From: Vulgatibacter incomptus
Lineage (GTDB): Bacteria > Myxococcota > Myxococcia > Myxococcales > Vulgatibacteraceae
Length of the DNA stretch: 64,000 nucleotides
Assembly: GCF_001263175.1 (NCBI RefSeq)
Contig: NZ_CP012332.1
Location: forward strand, 924,001-988,000
Direction: 5' to 3'
The notes beneath the pieces are model-generated. The model saw only the letters and a list, made by a program, of their open reading frames with translations. It made no database searches and had not been told where the DNA came from. Both the position numbers and the translations under genes were made by a program. Shown here piece after piece: positions 43,219-51,489 of the stretch (positions are counted from its first letter, which is position 1; each line of letters opens with the position of its first letter).

Positions 43219-43587
43219 AAGTGGCTCACTTTTCTCGCGGTTGCGTTCACCTTCGCGTTGTCCGCGCCGAGCTCCGCCGCCGCCAGCACTTGCGTCATCG
43301 ACTCGAAGAACGCCCGCTGCATCTGCCCGATGCACTACGACCCCGTCTGCGGCATGGATGGCAGGACGTACGGCAACTCCTGCGATGCGGGTTGCGAATG
43401 CATGAGCATCGCCTACGCCGGAGAGTGCGACGACGCGTGTACGAAGTCGTGTGACGGCACTGCCTACGAGCCCGTCTGCGGCGTGGATGGCAAGACCTAC
43501 GGAAACGACTGCTACGCCGAGTGCCTCGAAGTGAAGGTCGAGTACGAAGGCGCGTGCCAGGTGGCCTCACCGCTTCCGCACGGCTGA
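43216..43587 (+). CDS. Secreted double-Kazal serine protease inhibitor
   Basis: The protein is 123 aa from ATG 43216 with AGGAGG at 43201-43206. It has a signal peptide cleaved near Ala23. Two Kazal domains follow (about 26-71 and 75-114) with YDPVCGMDGRTYGNSC and YEPVCGVDGKTYGNDC; 14 cysteines are present in the mature part. In the first domain the residue at the canonical P1 position is Met, which suits chymotrypsin-, elastase- or subtilisin-like targets. In the second domain the loop is one residue longer, with Gly/Thr there. It is exported and not lipidated. It could protect against the cell's own or a competitor's proteases; the target is inferred. Confidence 0.9.
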   Translation: MKWLTFLAVAFTFALSAPSSAAASTCVIDSKNARCICPMHYDPVCGMDGRTYGNSCDAGCECMSIAYAGECDDACTKSCDGTAYEPVCGVDGKTYGNDCYAECLEVKVEYEGACQVASPLPHG

Positions 43588-43607
43588 TCCTCGATCGGCC
43601 GGCTTCG

Positions 43608-43640
43608 TCGACCCGCTACACTCAGGGTGTGGCGGGTCGA
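43608..43640. terminator. Hairpin between convergent genes
   Basis: A 14-bp stem with one T-G wobble (TCGACCCGCTACAC with GTGTGGCGGGTCGA) and a 5-nt loop, between stops at 43587 (+) and 43658 (-). Likely a bidirectional terminator, without a strong U-run. Confidence 0.6.
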
Positions 43641-43657
43641 GGTGCTGCTGGTCGGCA

Positions 43658-44164
43658 TTAGACCCTGGCGCGATAGACGAAGACGCGCCCGTCGAGGTCG
43701 TTCTCCTCTCCCACGCGCTGCAAGCCCACCTTCTCCAGGATTCGAATCGAACCGAGGTTCTCGATGCGGCTCCGCCCTTCGACCAGCTTTCCGGGAAATC
43801 GTTTCGAGAACCAGGTCATGCACGCAGCCGCCGCCTCGGTCCCGAGACCTCTGCCCCAAAACGCCTCGAAGAATCGGTAGCCGAGGTCGTAGACGCCGGT
43901 CTCGGGCATGAACTTGAATCCGCACCAGCCGATGAACGAGCCATCGGCCTTCTGCTCCACAGCCCAGCGACCGACACCGTGGAGGCGGTACTGCGGGAAG
44001 ATCCTGTCCCGGAGGATCGCCGATGCCTCCTCGTCGTCGGCGAGAGGGCCATCGCCGGTGTAGCGGTACACGTTGAGGTTCTCGTTCAGCAACCGCAGCT
44101 GACGCGCGTCGCTTGCTTCGAGCTCCCGGAGGACGAGGCGGTCGGTCTCTAGGATGAGGGACAT
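43658..44164 (-). CDS. RimJ/RimL-type GNAT acetyltransferase
   Basis: The protein is 168 aa from ATG 44164; upstream in-frame starts lack any signal. It begins with LETDRLVLRELEASDARQL and has the acetyl-CoA loop FWGRGLGTEAAAACMTW followed by NLGSIRILEKVGLQRVG, all classic for the RimJ/RimL/Acetyltransf_3 group. Members acetylate protein N-termini or small molecules; the substrate is not predictable. There is no Shine-Dalgarno, and a TATACT element ends 6 nt before the ATG. Confidence 0.88.
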   Translation of the reverse strand: MSLILETDRLVLRELEASDARQLRLLNENLNVYRYTGDGPLADDEEASAILRDRIFPQYRLHGVGRWAVEQKADGSFIGWCGFKFMPETGVYDLGYRFFEAFWGRGLGTEAAAACMTWFSKRFPGKLVEGRSRIENLGSIRILEKVGLQRVGEENDLDGRVFVYRARV

Positions 44165-44170
44165 GGGTCG

Positions 44171-44176
44171 AGTATA
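44171..44176 (-). promoter_or_regulatory. -10 element of the RimJ/RimL-type gene
   Basis: TATACT ends 6 nt before the ATG, and AAAGG lies 7 nt before the TATACT. polA has the same AAAGG-N7-TATACY-N6-ATG layout. Leaderless start inferred. Confidence 0.5.
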
Positions 44177-44295
44177 CCGCCGGCCTTTGGCGATCCGGCG
44201 GGCGACGATCTTCACGGCCTCCGGCTCTCGAGAACCGTGGCCGCTCCCGACGTGACCCACCTCTTCTTCGAGAAGAGCTGAGTCCGAGCGGGCCG

Positions 44296-45831
44296 CTACT
44301 CCTTCGCGGCCCGCGCCTTCTTCTTCACGGGCTTTTTCACCGCGGTCTTCTTTGCGGCGTCTCGCTGGGCCTCTTTGCGGGCCTCGGAGGCGACGCGGGC
44401 CTCGGCCTTGGCGGCCTTCTTGAGGCGCTGCTGCTCGCGGAAGCCCAGCTTGGCGGGCTTGGGCGTCGGCGCCTTCGGCTCACCAGCGGGCGCACCGGCC
44501 GCGGAGGCGGGGGCGGGCGACGCGGCCGTGGCCGTGGCTGTGGCGGCCTTGGGGCGCTTGGGCTTGGGCGCGAGCTCCAAAGACGGACCGCCGTAGGCCT
44601 GCGAGAGCATCTCGAGGGCGATGGGGTGGAGCTCGCCGCCGTGCTCCCGCGCCTCCTCCTCGAGCATCGCGAACCAGAAAAGCCGCTTGGTGACGAGGGT
44701 CGCGTAGGCGCCGGGAGGAAGCGTGAATGCCACGTTCACCCGGAGTCGACCGCGGTTCATCTCGTCGGGCCTGGGCTCCGACACGACGAGCTTGCCCGGG
44801 TAGATGATCAGCGGGCGCTCCTCGTGCTTGAAGAACATCCCGGGGAGGCGGGTGAGCTCGAGGTCCCGGAGGGAGAGCCGCTCGCGCTGGAGCGTCTCCT
44901 CCACCGCGTGCCGCGTCTCCTCGTCGTCGTACTCGGAGTCCGGCGCAAGGAGGGGGAAGTCACGGTCGCGCAGGTCGCGGAGGACGTCGCCCCCGATCTC
45001 GCGCGGGAAGAGGAGACGTCCCGCCTGGTAGCGGAGGGAGATCAGCTCGCGCTCGTCGATGAGCCCCTGGAGGAGCCGCCGGACGCCCTCGTTCCAGAGC
45101 CAGCTCTGGTACTCGAAGAGGAGGAGCGCGCGGTATCGCGGCTCGATCTCCAGGAAGGCGCCCGCCCAGTCGTCGGGGTACTCACGGAGGTGGACGAGCA
45201 CGTTGCGGTAACGGGCCACGGCCTTGTGCGGGCAGTGGCGGTCCCAGTCGCCCCAGTGCTCGGCCCAGAACTTCTTCACCTTCGCGTCTTCGCTCTGGTC
45301 GAGCGGCGAGGGCTTGGCCATGTAGTTGTAGAGCGCGTGCTCGGTGTTGCCGCGGATGAGGTCCTTGGCGATGAAGCCCTGGCCGTGCTTGAGGGCGCCG
45401 AACCGCTGGGAGTCGAAGTAGTTGACCACGCCCACCCGGCGCACGTCGGCCACCGACGCGGCGAGCCGGGCCACGTCCTCCTCGGAGAGATCCCGGACGG
45501 TGATCGCGAAGCGGTTGGCCGTGAGGTGGCGGGCGGAGAGGGGCTCGGCGATGCGCCCCAGGTACTTCAGGCGCAGGTCGGGCTCCTGCATCTCCGCGTC
45601 CTTACCGCGGACCGCGACGAGCTGCTCGGTGCGGCCCTGCTTGTCCTTGAGGCCGCAGAAGCTGATCGCCTTCTGGGGCACGCGCATCCGCGTGGCAATC
45701 CGCTGGACCGCCTCGAAGGTCGAGAGCTTCTGCTTGTCCATCAGGTAGACGCGGTGGGGGCCCTTGGGATCGAAATCGATCCGGTAGGCCTCGCGGACCA
45801 CGAAGTCCTCGGGCCGCTGTTTCAGCTTCAT
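44296..45831 (-). CDS. truD: tRNA pseudouridine(13) synthase TruD
   Basis: The protein is 511 aa from ATG 45831. The first 420 residues or so form TruD. It has the N-terminal MKLKQRPEDFVVRE, the catalytic Asp in CGLKDKQGRTEQL near residue 64-76, NYFDSQRFG and LPGMFFKHEERP in the RNA-binding half. The enzyme isomerises U13 in tRNA. From about residue 425 on, an Ala/Pro/Lys-rich, highly basic tail (KKTAVKKPVKKKARAAKE at the end) is added that E. coli TruD (about 349 aa) lacks. It may aid RNA binding. The promoter is not clear. Confidence 0.93.
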   Translation of the reverse strand: MKLKQRPEDFVVREAYRIDFDPKGPHRVYLMDKQKLSTFEAVQRIATRMRVPQKAISFCGLKDKQGRTEQLVAVRGKDAEMQEPDLRLKYLGRIAEPLSARHLTANRFAITVRDLSEEDVARLAASVADVRRVGVVNYFDSQRFGALKHGQGFIAKDLIRGNTEHALYNYMAKPSPLDQSEDAKVKKFWAEHWGDWDRHCPHKAVARYRNVLVHLREYPDDWAGAFLEIEPRYRALLLFEYQSWLWNEGVRRLLQGLIDERELISLRYQAGRLLFPREIGGDVLRDLRDRDFPLLAPDSEYDDEETRHAVEETLQRERLSLRDLELTRLPGMFFKHEERPLIIYPGKLVVSEPRPDEMNRGRLRVNVAFTLPPGAYATLVTKRLFWFAMLEEEAREHGGELHPIALEMLSQAYGGPSLELAPKPKRPKAATATATAASPAPASAAGAPAGEPKAPTPKPAKLGFREQQRLKKAAKAEARVASEARKEAQRDAAKKTAVKKPVKKKARAAKE

Positions 45832-46244
45832 CTCTCGAACCTCTCGTCCCGGCCGGCGCCGGGCGCGCGGCAGCGGGGAAACGGCCGCTTCTACCACAGG
45901 CAGGAAAAGTCGACCGGGGATCATCGAAAACGCGGACGGGGGCGGGGGCCTTCCCGAAAGCGGGGGTTGGCCCTGGCGAGGCCGCTCAAACGCAGGAACC
46001 TGGCCGAATCCGGTCCTTCGGGGATGGCGGGTCGGGAGTCGACCGGGCCACCCCAAGGCCCATGAAAGCGAGTGTCAGGGGTGCTTGGTCCGCTCGATTT
46101 CATGGAATCGAGGGCGCGAGGGAGGGCGCCGCCTCCCTCGATGACGACGTCCACGTTTCCGCGGAAACGTCCCGGCGTCTGACCTGTGACGCTCCTCTCG
46201 TTCCGGTGACAGTGGGCGCCCTCATACTGCGCCCCGTGGCCGAC
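45832..46244. other. 413-nt intergenic region with three stem-loops
   Basis: The region lies between truD (start) and the UbiD-type gene (end), both on the minus strand. Three inverted repeats occur within 80 nt: an 18-bp perfect palindrome ACGTTTCCGCGGAAACGT (46153-46170), a 9-bp stem CGAGGGAGG/CCTCCCTCG (46117-46140) and a 7-bp stem CTCGATT/AATCGAG (46093-46112). They could terminate the upstream gene, form a structured RNA, or serve as an operator. I see no protein-coding gene here. Confidence 0.45.
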
Positions 46245-48083
46245 TCAGATGATGCCGTGCAGCGGGCCGCCCTTGGCGCCGAGGGCGTCGACGCGCCTCT
46301 CGACCTCGGGAACTTCCACGAGCGGCGGGGCGTGGTGGGGCTTGGACCTCGCGTCGATGACGAGCGGCCCCCTGCAGCCCCAGTGCTTGTGCTCGACGAC
46401 GCTCCCGACGCCGTGGAGGTCGTGGGACGGGTTGCTCCTGGTGAAGGCGACCCAGAGGAGGTTGTCGAGGTGCTTGGCGCAGAACTCGGCGTCGTCGCAG
46501 AGCACGATGAGCGGGAGGCCGTCGAGCTTCTTGCCCTCGAGCTCACGGGTCCAGGCGCCGAGCTCCTCCTCTGCGGTCTCGTAGCTGGAGAATGCCTTTC
46601 CCTCGACGGCGAGGACGCCGGGCTGCGCGAGCCTGGCGGCCTGGAACGGGCGGGGCAGCTCGAAGCCCGCAGGGAGCTCGGTCCAGAGCTCCCTTCGCTT
46701 CCGGCCGGCGGCGGCGACGACGACCTTGGAGCCGGAGTTGAGGCCGCTCCCGGAGTAGTCGAGGGTGTCGATGGTGGTGCGGGTCTGGAAGTGGAGGTCG
46801 TGGCTCCAGTCGGCGCGTTCCAGCATGTGCCGGAAGAAGGCAGCGATGTCATTCACGTCCAGCGAGGAGTCGTCCTCCCTGGCGGCGATCCAGAGGTACT
46901 TGGTCAGTGAGAGCTGGTTGGTGCCGAGCACGTGGTTGGCGATGGTCAGGATCTCCTGAGGCCGCTGCTCGGCGAGATACGGGGTGTAGCGCTCGTGGCC
47001 GATGGCGAGGCACAGAGGGTGGACGCCCGCCACGTCGACGGCATGCACGGAGTCGAGGCCGGGCACCTCCCGCGGGATGGCGTCGCCGGTCAGCTCGTGG
47101 ACGAGGGCGCCGAACGAGGTGTCCTCCTGCGGGGGCCTGCCGACGGCGGTGAAGGGCCAGATGGCGCCCTTGCGGTGGTGGACCCGCTTCACCCGGAGCA
47201 CGGGATAGGGGTGGGTGAGGCTGTAGTAGCCGAGGTGGTCGCCGAAGGGACCCTCCGGCTTGAGCACGCCGTCGAGGATCTCTCCCGTGATCACGAAGTC
47301 GGCGTCACCGGAGAGGCAGTGGCCCTCCTCGTCGTAAAAGTAGCGGAAGCGCCTGCCGCCCAGGAGGCCGGCGAAGGTCGCCTCCGAGAGGCCCTCCGGC
47401 AGGGGCATCACGGCGGCGAAGGTGTGGGACGGGGGGCCGCCGACGAAGATGCTGACCTTGAGCGGCTTGCCCGCCGCCACAGCCCGGGACTGGTGGACGC
47501 CGATCCCCCGGTGGATCTGGTAGTGCAGGCCCACCTCCTGATTGGGAACGTAGTCGTTGCCGGCGAGCTGGACGCGATACATGCCGAGGTTCGCGTTCAT
47601 GATCCCGGGACGGAGCGGGTCCTCGGTGTAGACCTGCGGGAGGAGGACAAAGGGGCCGCCGTCGTCGGGCCAGCTCACGATCTGCGGGAGTGAGTCGAGG
47701 GTGGTCTGACCGTGGAGGATCGGCGCGCCGAGGCGGGATCGCTTGGGCAGGGCCGTGAGCGCGGCGGCGGCAGCCGGGATGTTCCGGGCGGGATCCTTCA
47801 GCGCCGAAGCAGGGTCGAACTTGAGCCCGATCAGGGTCCGGACCCGCTCCAGGGTGTCCCGGAACAGGAAGCGCGACCGCTCGATGGTGCCGAAGAGGTT
47901 CGAGACGGCCGGGAAGGGGGACCCCTTGACCCTCTCGAAGAGCAGCGCCGGGCCGCCGTGGGCGTAGACCCGGCGGTGGATGGCCGCCATCTCGAGGTGG
48001 GGATCGACCTCGGTGGAGATCCGGATCAGCTCTCCATGGGCCTCGAGGTCGCGAACGGCTTCGCTCAGGCTACGGTATCCCAT
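46245..48083 (-). CDS. ubiD: UbiD-family prenylated-FMN decarboxylase
   Basis: The protein is 612 aa from ATG 48083. It follows UbiD throughout: YRSLSEAVRDLEAHGELIRI, NLFGTIERSRFLF, NANLGMYRVQLAGND, VGLHYQIHRGIGVH and EGPFGDHLGYYSLTHPYPV. The enzyme class removes a carboxyl group from aromatic acids using prenylated FMN, typically in quinone biosynthesis. At 612 residues it exceeds E. coli UbiD (497), the extra length lying in the C-terminal third (EFCAKHLDNLLWVAFTRSNP). No UbiX flavin prenyltransferase is in the window. Whether it acts on ubiquinone or menaquinone precursors is unknown, so the symbol denotes the family. Confidence 0.9.
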   Translation of the reverse strand: MGYRSLSEAVRDLEAHGELIRISTEVDPHLEMAAIHRRVYAHGGPALLFERVKGSPFPAVSNLFGTIERSRFLFRDTLERVRTLIGLKFDPASALKDPARNIPAAAAALTALPKRSRLGAPILHGQTTLDSLPQIVSWPDDGGPFVLLPQVYTEDPLRPGIMNANLGMYRVQLAGNDYVPNQEVGLHYQIHRGIGVHQSRAVAAGKPLKVSIFVGGPPSHTFAAVMPLPEGLSEATFAGLLGGRRFRYFYDEEGHCLSGDADFVITGEILDGVLKPEGPFGDHLGYYSLTHPYPVLRVKRVHHRKGAIWPFTAVGRPPQEDTSFGALVHELTGDAIPREVPGLDSVHAVDVAGVHPLCLAIGHERYTPYLAEQRPQEILTIANHVLGTNQLSLTKYLWIAAREDDSSLDVNDIAAFFRHMLERADWSHDLHFQTRTTIDTLDYSGSGLNSGSKVVVAAAGRKRRELWTELPAGFELPRPFQAARLAQPGVLAVEGKAFSSYETAEEELGAWTRELEGKKLDGLPLIVLCDDAEFCAKHLDNLLWVAFTRSNPSHDLHGVGSVVEHKHWGCRGPLVIDARSKPHHAPPLVEVPEVERRVDALGAKGGPLHGII

Positions 48084-48205
48084 GTCGCTCGGGGCTCTCC
48101 TCGGCGGGGCGCAGGCCCCAAAGGGGCGGCGCAGTCGAGGAGGCTTCTACCCGATCTTCCGGGGGCGTGCAGGAGGAGCGCCGTCATGGCGCGCGGGCAT
48201 GGAGC

Positions 48206-49399
48206 TCAGGGCGCCGGCGGCCCGCCGAGGAGTCGAGCGGCCTCCTCGCCCATGAGGCGCTGGCCGATGACGCTGGGATGGACGCCGTCCTCGCGGGAGC
48301 CGTCGATCCAGCCGTCGGGGTCCTCGTCGCGCCTCAGGAGCGCGTCGAAGTCGAGGATCCCGGCGACGCCGGGCTCGCGGCGGATCCAGTCGTTGAGGCC
48401 TTTCCGCAGCGTCTTCACCCTCGGGTCCATGCCCGCCGGATCCTTCGGCGGCAAGGTGCCCAGCCAGATCCGGCAGAACGGGGCCAGCTTCGCGGTGAAG
48501 GTGCGGAGGATCGCCTCCATGCCGGCCTCGTCGTGGTCCCAGAGGTTGTTGGTGCCGATGAGGACGAGGCAGTCGGTGATGCCGGGGAGGGAGAAGACCT
48601 CGTCAGCGAGGCCCGCCTGGGCCTCGAGCACGCCCTGTCCGGACACGCTGGCGTTGGCGACCGGCAGGCCGAGGAGATCCTCGGCGACGGCGGGCCAGGC
48701 GTTTCGGTAATCGTCGGTGCCGGAGACGTAGGCTTCCGAAATGCTGTCGCCGATCGCGACGAACGCGCGGGTGCGCGCTCCCTCCACTCCAACGGAAGCG
48801 AGGCCAATCGCGCGGGGGAAGGGAGCGCCGTCGAAGTCGGGGTCGGCAGCGTGGGCTCCCGGCTGGGCGAAGCTCCCGGGGAGGAGGTCGATGGCGCCGG
48901 CGGCGAGCTCGCCCTCCGCCTCGAAGGAGACGTAGAGCTCCTGGCGGAACGAGACCCGAAAGGGGAGGGGATCGCTTCTTACGAGGGCTCTGGGGGCGAT
49001 GGAGACGCGGGAGCTCCCGTTGAACTCGACGTTCAGCGGCTCGCTCCCGAGCGCACCCACTCCGTCCTCGTCGGCCAGCGCGACGGTGACGACGTGGAGC
49101 TTGGCCGGCCGTTCCCCGCCTCGGAACGTGAGACGGATGCGGTCGCCGGCGCGACCCAAAGGGATACGGATTCGGAACGTGGTGCGCGACGGGATCGCGT
49201 AGGACCAGCGAAGGGCCTGGTGGTAGCCGGGCTGGAAGATGGGCGGGTCCTCGGTGACCTTGCCCGGATCGTTCGGGTCCGGATCGTTCGGGTCCGGATC
49301 GGTCCCTGGGTCGACCAGGGGCTTGTCGTTGGGCGTGTGGGGCTGCGGTTCGGCGGCGCATCCCCAAAGGAGCAGGAGGGCGAAGGCGGTCGGCTTCAT
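48206..49399 (-). CDS. SGNH/GDSL hydrolase lipoprotein
   Basis: The protein is 397 aa with a lipoprotein signal (lipobox LWGC) and a flexible Asp/Pro repeat linker (DPDPNDPDPNDP). A beta-rich N-terminal domain follows (about 50-210). The C-terminal SGNH hydrolase has block I AIGDSISEA, block III GTNNLWDH and block V with the catalytic Asp/His in DGVHPS. Such enzymes are esterases or acetylhydrolases, often acting on carbohydrate or peptidoglycan acetyl groups. Outer-membrane surface location is likely; substrate not determined. Confidence 0.88.
   Translation of the reverse strand: MKPTAFALLLLWGCAAEPQPHTPNDKPLVDPGTDPDPNDPDPNDPGKVTEDPPIFQPGYHQALRWSYAIPSRTTFRIRIPLGRAGDRIRLTFRGGERPAKLHVVTVALADEDGVGALGSEPLNVEFNGSSRVSIAPRALVRSDPLPFRVSFRQELYVSFEAEGELAAGAIDLLPGSFAQPGAHAADPDFDGAPFPRAIGLASVGVEGARTRAFVAIGDSISEAYVSGTDDYRNAWPAVAEDLLGLPVANASVSGQGVLEAQAGLADEVFSLPGITDCLVLIGTNNLWDHDEAGMEAILRTFTAKLAPFCRIWLGTLPPKDPAGMDPRVKTLRKGLNDWIRREPGVAGILDFDALLRRDEDPDGWIDGSREDGVHPSVIGQRLMGEEAARLLGGPPAP
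49266..49305 (-). repeat. 15-bp tandem repeat in the SGNH lipoprotein linker
   Basis: Two exact copies plus a partial copy of GGATCGTTCGGGTCC (plus strand). They encode the Asp-Pro-Asn linker right after the lipid anchor. Confidence 0.75.
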
Positions 49400-49487
49400 C
49401 GAACCCCTTTCGCCATGGAATCTGTGGCGGCCACGCGAGAGGCGAAGCCCCCGCTAAGCAGACTCGCGGGCACCGGACCCGCGCCGG

Positions 49488-50417
49488 TCAGGGGAGCTCG
49501 AGGGTGAGCGACGCCGCGGCCCCTCCGGGGAGTGGCGCGACGGAGAGGCGCGCGGTGTCGGTCCGCTGGTGGAGCCAGGGGATCCCGAGGCCGATGGCGG
49601 TCCCCGCGACGGCGCCGACGATCACGTCGGAGGGGAAGTGCGCGCTGGTGGCCACGCGGAGCGCGCCGACGGCGCTTCCGCCCAGGAGGGCGCCGCCGAA
49701 GACGACGTACCGCATGGGCGAATCCGGGTGCCGGAGCGCGTAGGTGTAGGCGTAGCTCATGCCCGCGGCGAAGGCCGCCGAGGTGTGGCCGGAGTAGAAG
49801 GAGGTGTAGGAGTCGGGGCTGGAGAGCCCGGGGTCGTTCGCAGCGAGGCCGTAGGCCCAGGGCCTGGGGCGCTGGACGCCGACCTTGAACAGCTCGTTGA
49901 CGGCGCCGTTCACGACGATGGCCTGCAGCATGACGGCGGCGTCTGAAGCGAAATCGCCGGCTCCTCCGCCGGTGTGGGCGACGTCCAAGGCGTCGAGGAG
50001 GAAGGGCGCCGAGAGCATCAGGCCCGCGCCCCAGTCGCTGGCGGTTCCCGCCAAGGCCGAGCGATGCCCTATGGCGAGGCGCTCGAAGCCGGAGAGCGAC
50101 GACGAATCGCAGGGGCAGGTGGGCTCGATGAGCTTCGACTTGTAGAAGTTCGGGACCAGCCACGCGGCGCCCGCGGCGCCGAAGATCGGGAGATCCCACG
50201 CGAGGTCGAGCTGATAGGGGCTGCGACCCGCCGCCGAATCTCCAGAGGTGCGAGCGCCTGGCACTATAGGAATGGGAGTCTCTTCGTTCGCTCGCGCCGG
50301 GCGGGCGAGGAGGAGGAAGAACAAAACGACGGCGCCAGGAATCGGACGATGGAGGACTCGCAGATGCGGACCCGTTCGCGTGGGCGGCGTCGGCAATCGA
50401 CGCGGCCAGACGGGCAC
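49488..50417 (-). CDS. PAP2-superfamily membrane phosphatase
   Basis: The protein is 309 aa from GTG 50417; the true start is uncertain, since residues 1-25 do not look like a normal signal region. A cleavable signal (VVLFFLLLARPARA) precedes the mature domain. The three PAP2 motifs are present: KVGVQRPRP, SFYSGHTS and RVATSAHFPSDVIVG, giving the His-His-Asp catalytic set. The family dephosphorylates undecaprenyl pyrophosphate or phosphatidate on the periplasmic side. Single gene, divergent from the Cys-rich lipoprotein. Confidence 0.88.
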   Translation of the reverse strand: MPVWPRRLPTPPTRTGPHLRVLHRPIPGAVVLFFLLLARPARANEETPIPIVPGARTSGDSAAGRSPYQLDLAWDLPIFGAAGAAWLVPNFYKSKLIEPTCPCDSSSLSGFERLAIGHRSALAGTASDWGAGLMLSAPFLLDALDVAHTGGGAGDFASDAAVMLQAIVVNGAVNELFKVGVQRPRPWAYGLAANDPGLSSPDSYTSFYSGHTSAAFAAGMSYAYTYALRHPDSPMRYVVFGGALLGGSAVGALRVATSAHFPSDVIVGAVAGTAIGLGIPWLHQRTDTARLSVAPLPGGAAASLTLELP

Positions 50418-50537
50418 CTTCCTCTCGCCCGTCCATGACAGGAGCGTCGCGCGCCTCGGATCGCGCTGTCAATCGCGCGCGCAACGCTTGCCTGGTCGCC
50501 CGGTCGTGCGATCATGGGCGGCTTGGGAGGAGGACGC

Positions 50538-51482
50538 ATGCGGTACGCCTGGATGGCGTTTTTCGCGATTGGCGCGCTCGTGGCCGGTTGCGGAGGCGGG
50601 AAGACCTGTTCGGACGGGGGTGATTGCGCCCACGGGGAGGTCTGCGCCGACTCTCCTGAATGCGGCGAGCCGATGTGCGTGACTCCTTGTGAGGGCAAGT
50701 GGGGATGTTCCGACGGCCTCGTTTGCGACGCGACCCACTGCGGCGGAGATTTCCCCATCTGCGTGACGCTGGATGACCTGCCTTGTCCGGCCTACCCTTG
50801 CGGGAGCTGCCAGGAGTGCGGTGCCTCGGGGCGGTGCGAGCCCTATTACTGCGCGGACGGGTATGCGTGCAGCCCCGAGACCCAGCACTGCGAGCCGACC
50901 TGCACTTCGGACGCCGATTGCAGCGACGACGAGAAGTGCGTCACCGTCGCGGGAATCAAGCAGTGTTGGAAGCACGAGCCGTCGAAGGGGGGCTGCCTCT
51001 TCCACGAAGAGTGTTGGCTCTCCGGGGGCTATTGCAGTGAGTTTATGGGGAATACCTTCTGCGTTCCGATGGAGTGCGGCGCTGAGAGCAATCGGTGTCC
51101 CGCGTGCGAGCTTGGGCCAACACGAAGTGATTCTGGCCCACTCATTTTCTATACGTCTCAACACTGGCTCGCGCCTGGCAAACGCTGCGATGTGTCCGAC
51201 AGGTGTCCGGACGACGCGCCCTACGCCTGCGAATGGTCGTTCGCAGTGTTCCGGCCAGGGCAAGCGCTGATTCCACCCAAGCGAGAGCAGCTCGGAATCT
51301 TCACGAGCAGCCGCACCTCGGTGCCGCCGTTGGACGTGCGGTCATATCGCTCCGAGGGCCTGGACCGGATTGGGTTCGTCTCCTGTCACGAGGCGATCGG
51401 CATCGACATCGATTTCGCGGTGGCGTACGTCGACACGTGGAGCCGATCCTCCAACACGCTCTGTTATTACGGGCAGCCGTAG
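50538..51482 (+). CDS. Cys-rich lipoprotein
   Basis: The protein is 314 aa from ATG 50538, with GGAGGA at normal spacing. It has a lipoprotein signal (lipobox VAGC). The first 190 residues hold many cysteines in EGF- or dickerin-like spacing ([26 protein letters not shown]), with frequent Asp/Glu between them. The last 110 residues are a beta-rich domain without close relatives that I recognise. It ends 7 nt before the copper ATPase gene, so the two are probably cotranscribed. A metal-related surface role is possible but speculative. Confidence 0.8.
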   Translation: MRYAWMAFFAIGALVAGCGGGKTCSDGGDCAHGEVCADSPECGEPMCVTPCEGKWGCSDGLVCDATHCGGDFPICVTLDDLPCPAYPCGSCQECGASGRCEPYYCADGYACSPETQHCEPTCTSDADCSDDEKCVTVAGIKQCWKHEPSKGGCLFHEECWLSGGYCSEFMGNTFCVPMECGAESNRCPACELGPTRSDSGPLIFYTSQHWLAPGKRCDVSDRCPDDAPYACEWSFAVFRPGQALIPPKREQLGIFTSSRTSVPPLDVRSYRSEGLDRIGFVSCHEAIGIDIDFAVAYVDTWSRSSNTLCYYGQP

Positions 51483-51489
51483 ACGGCAC

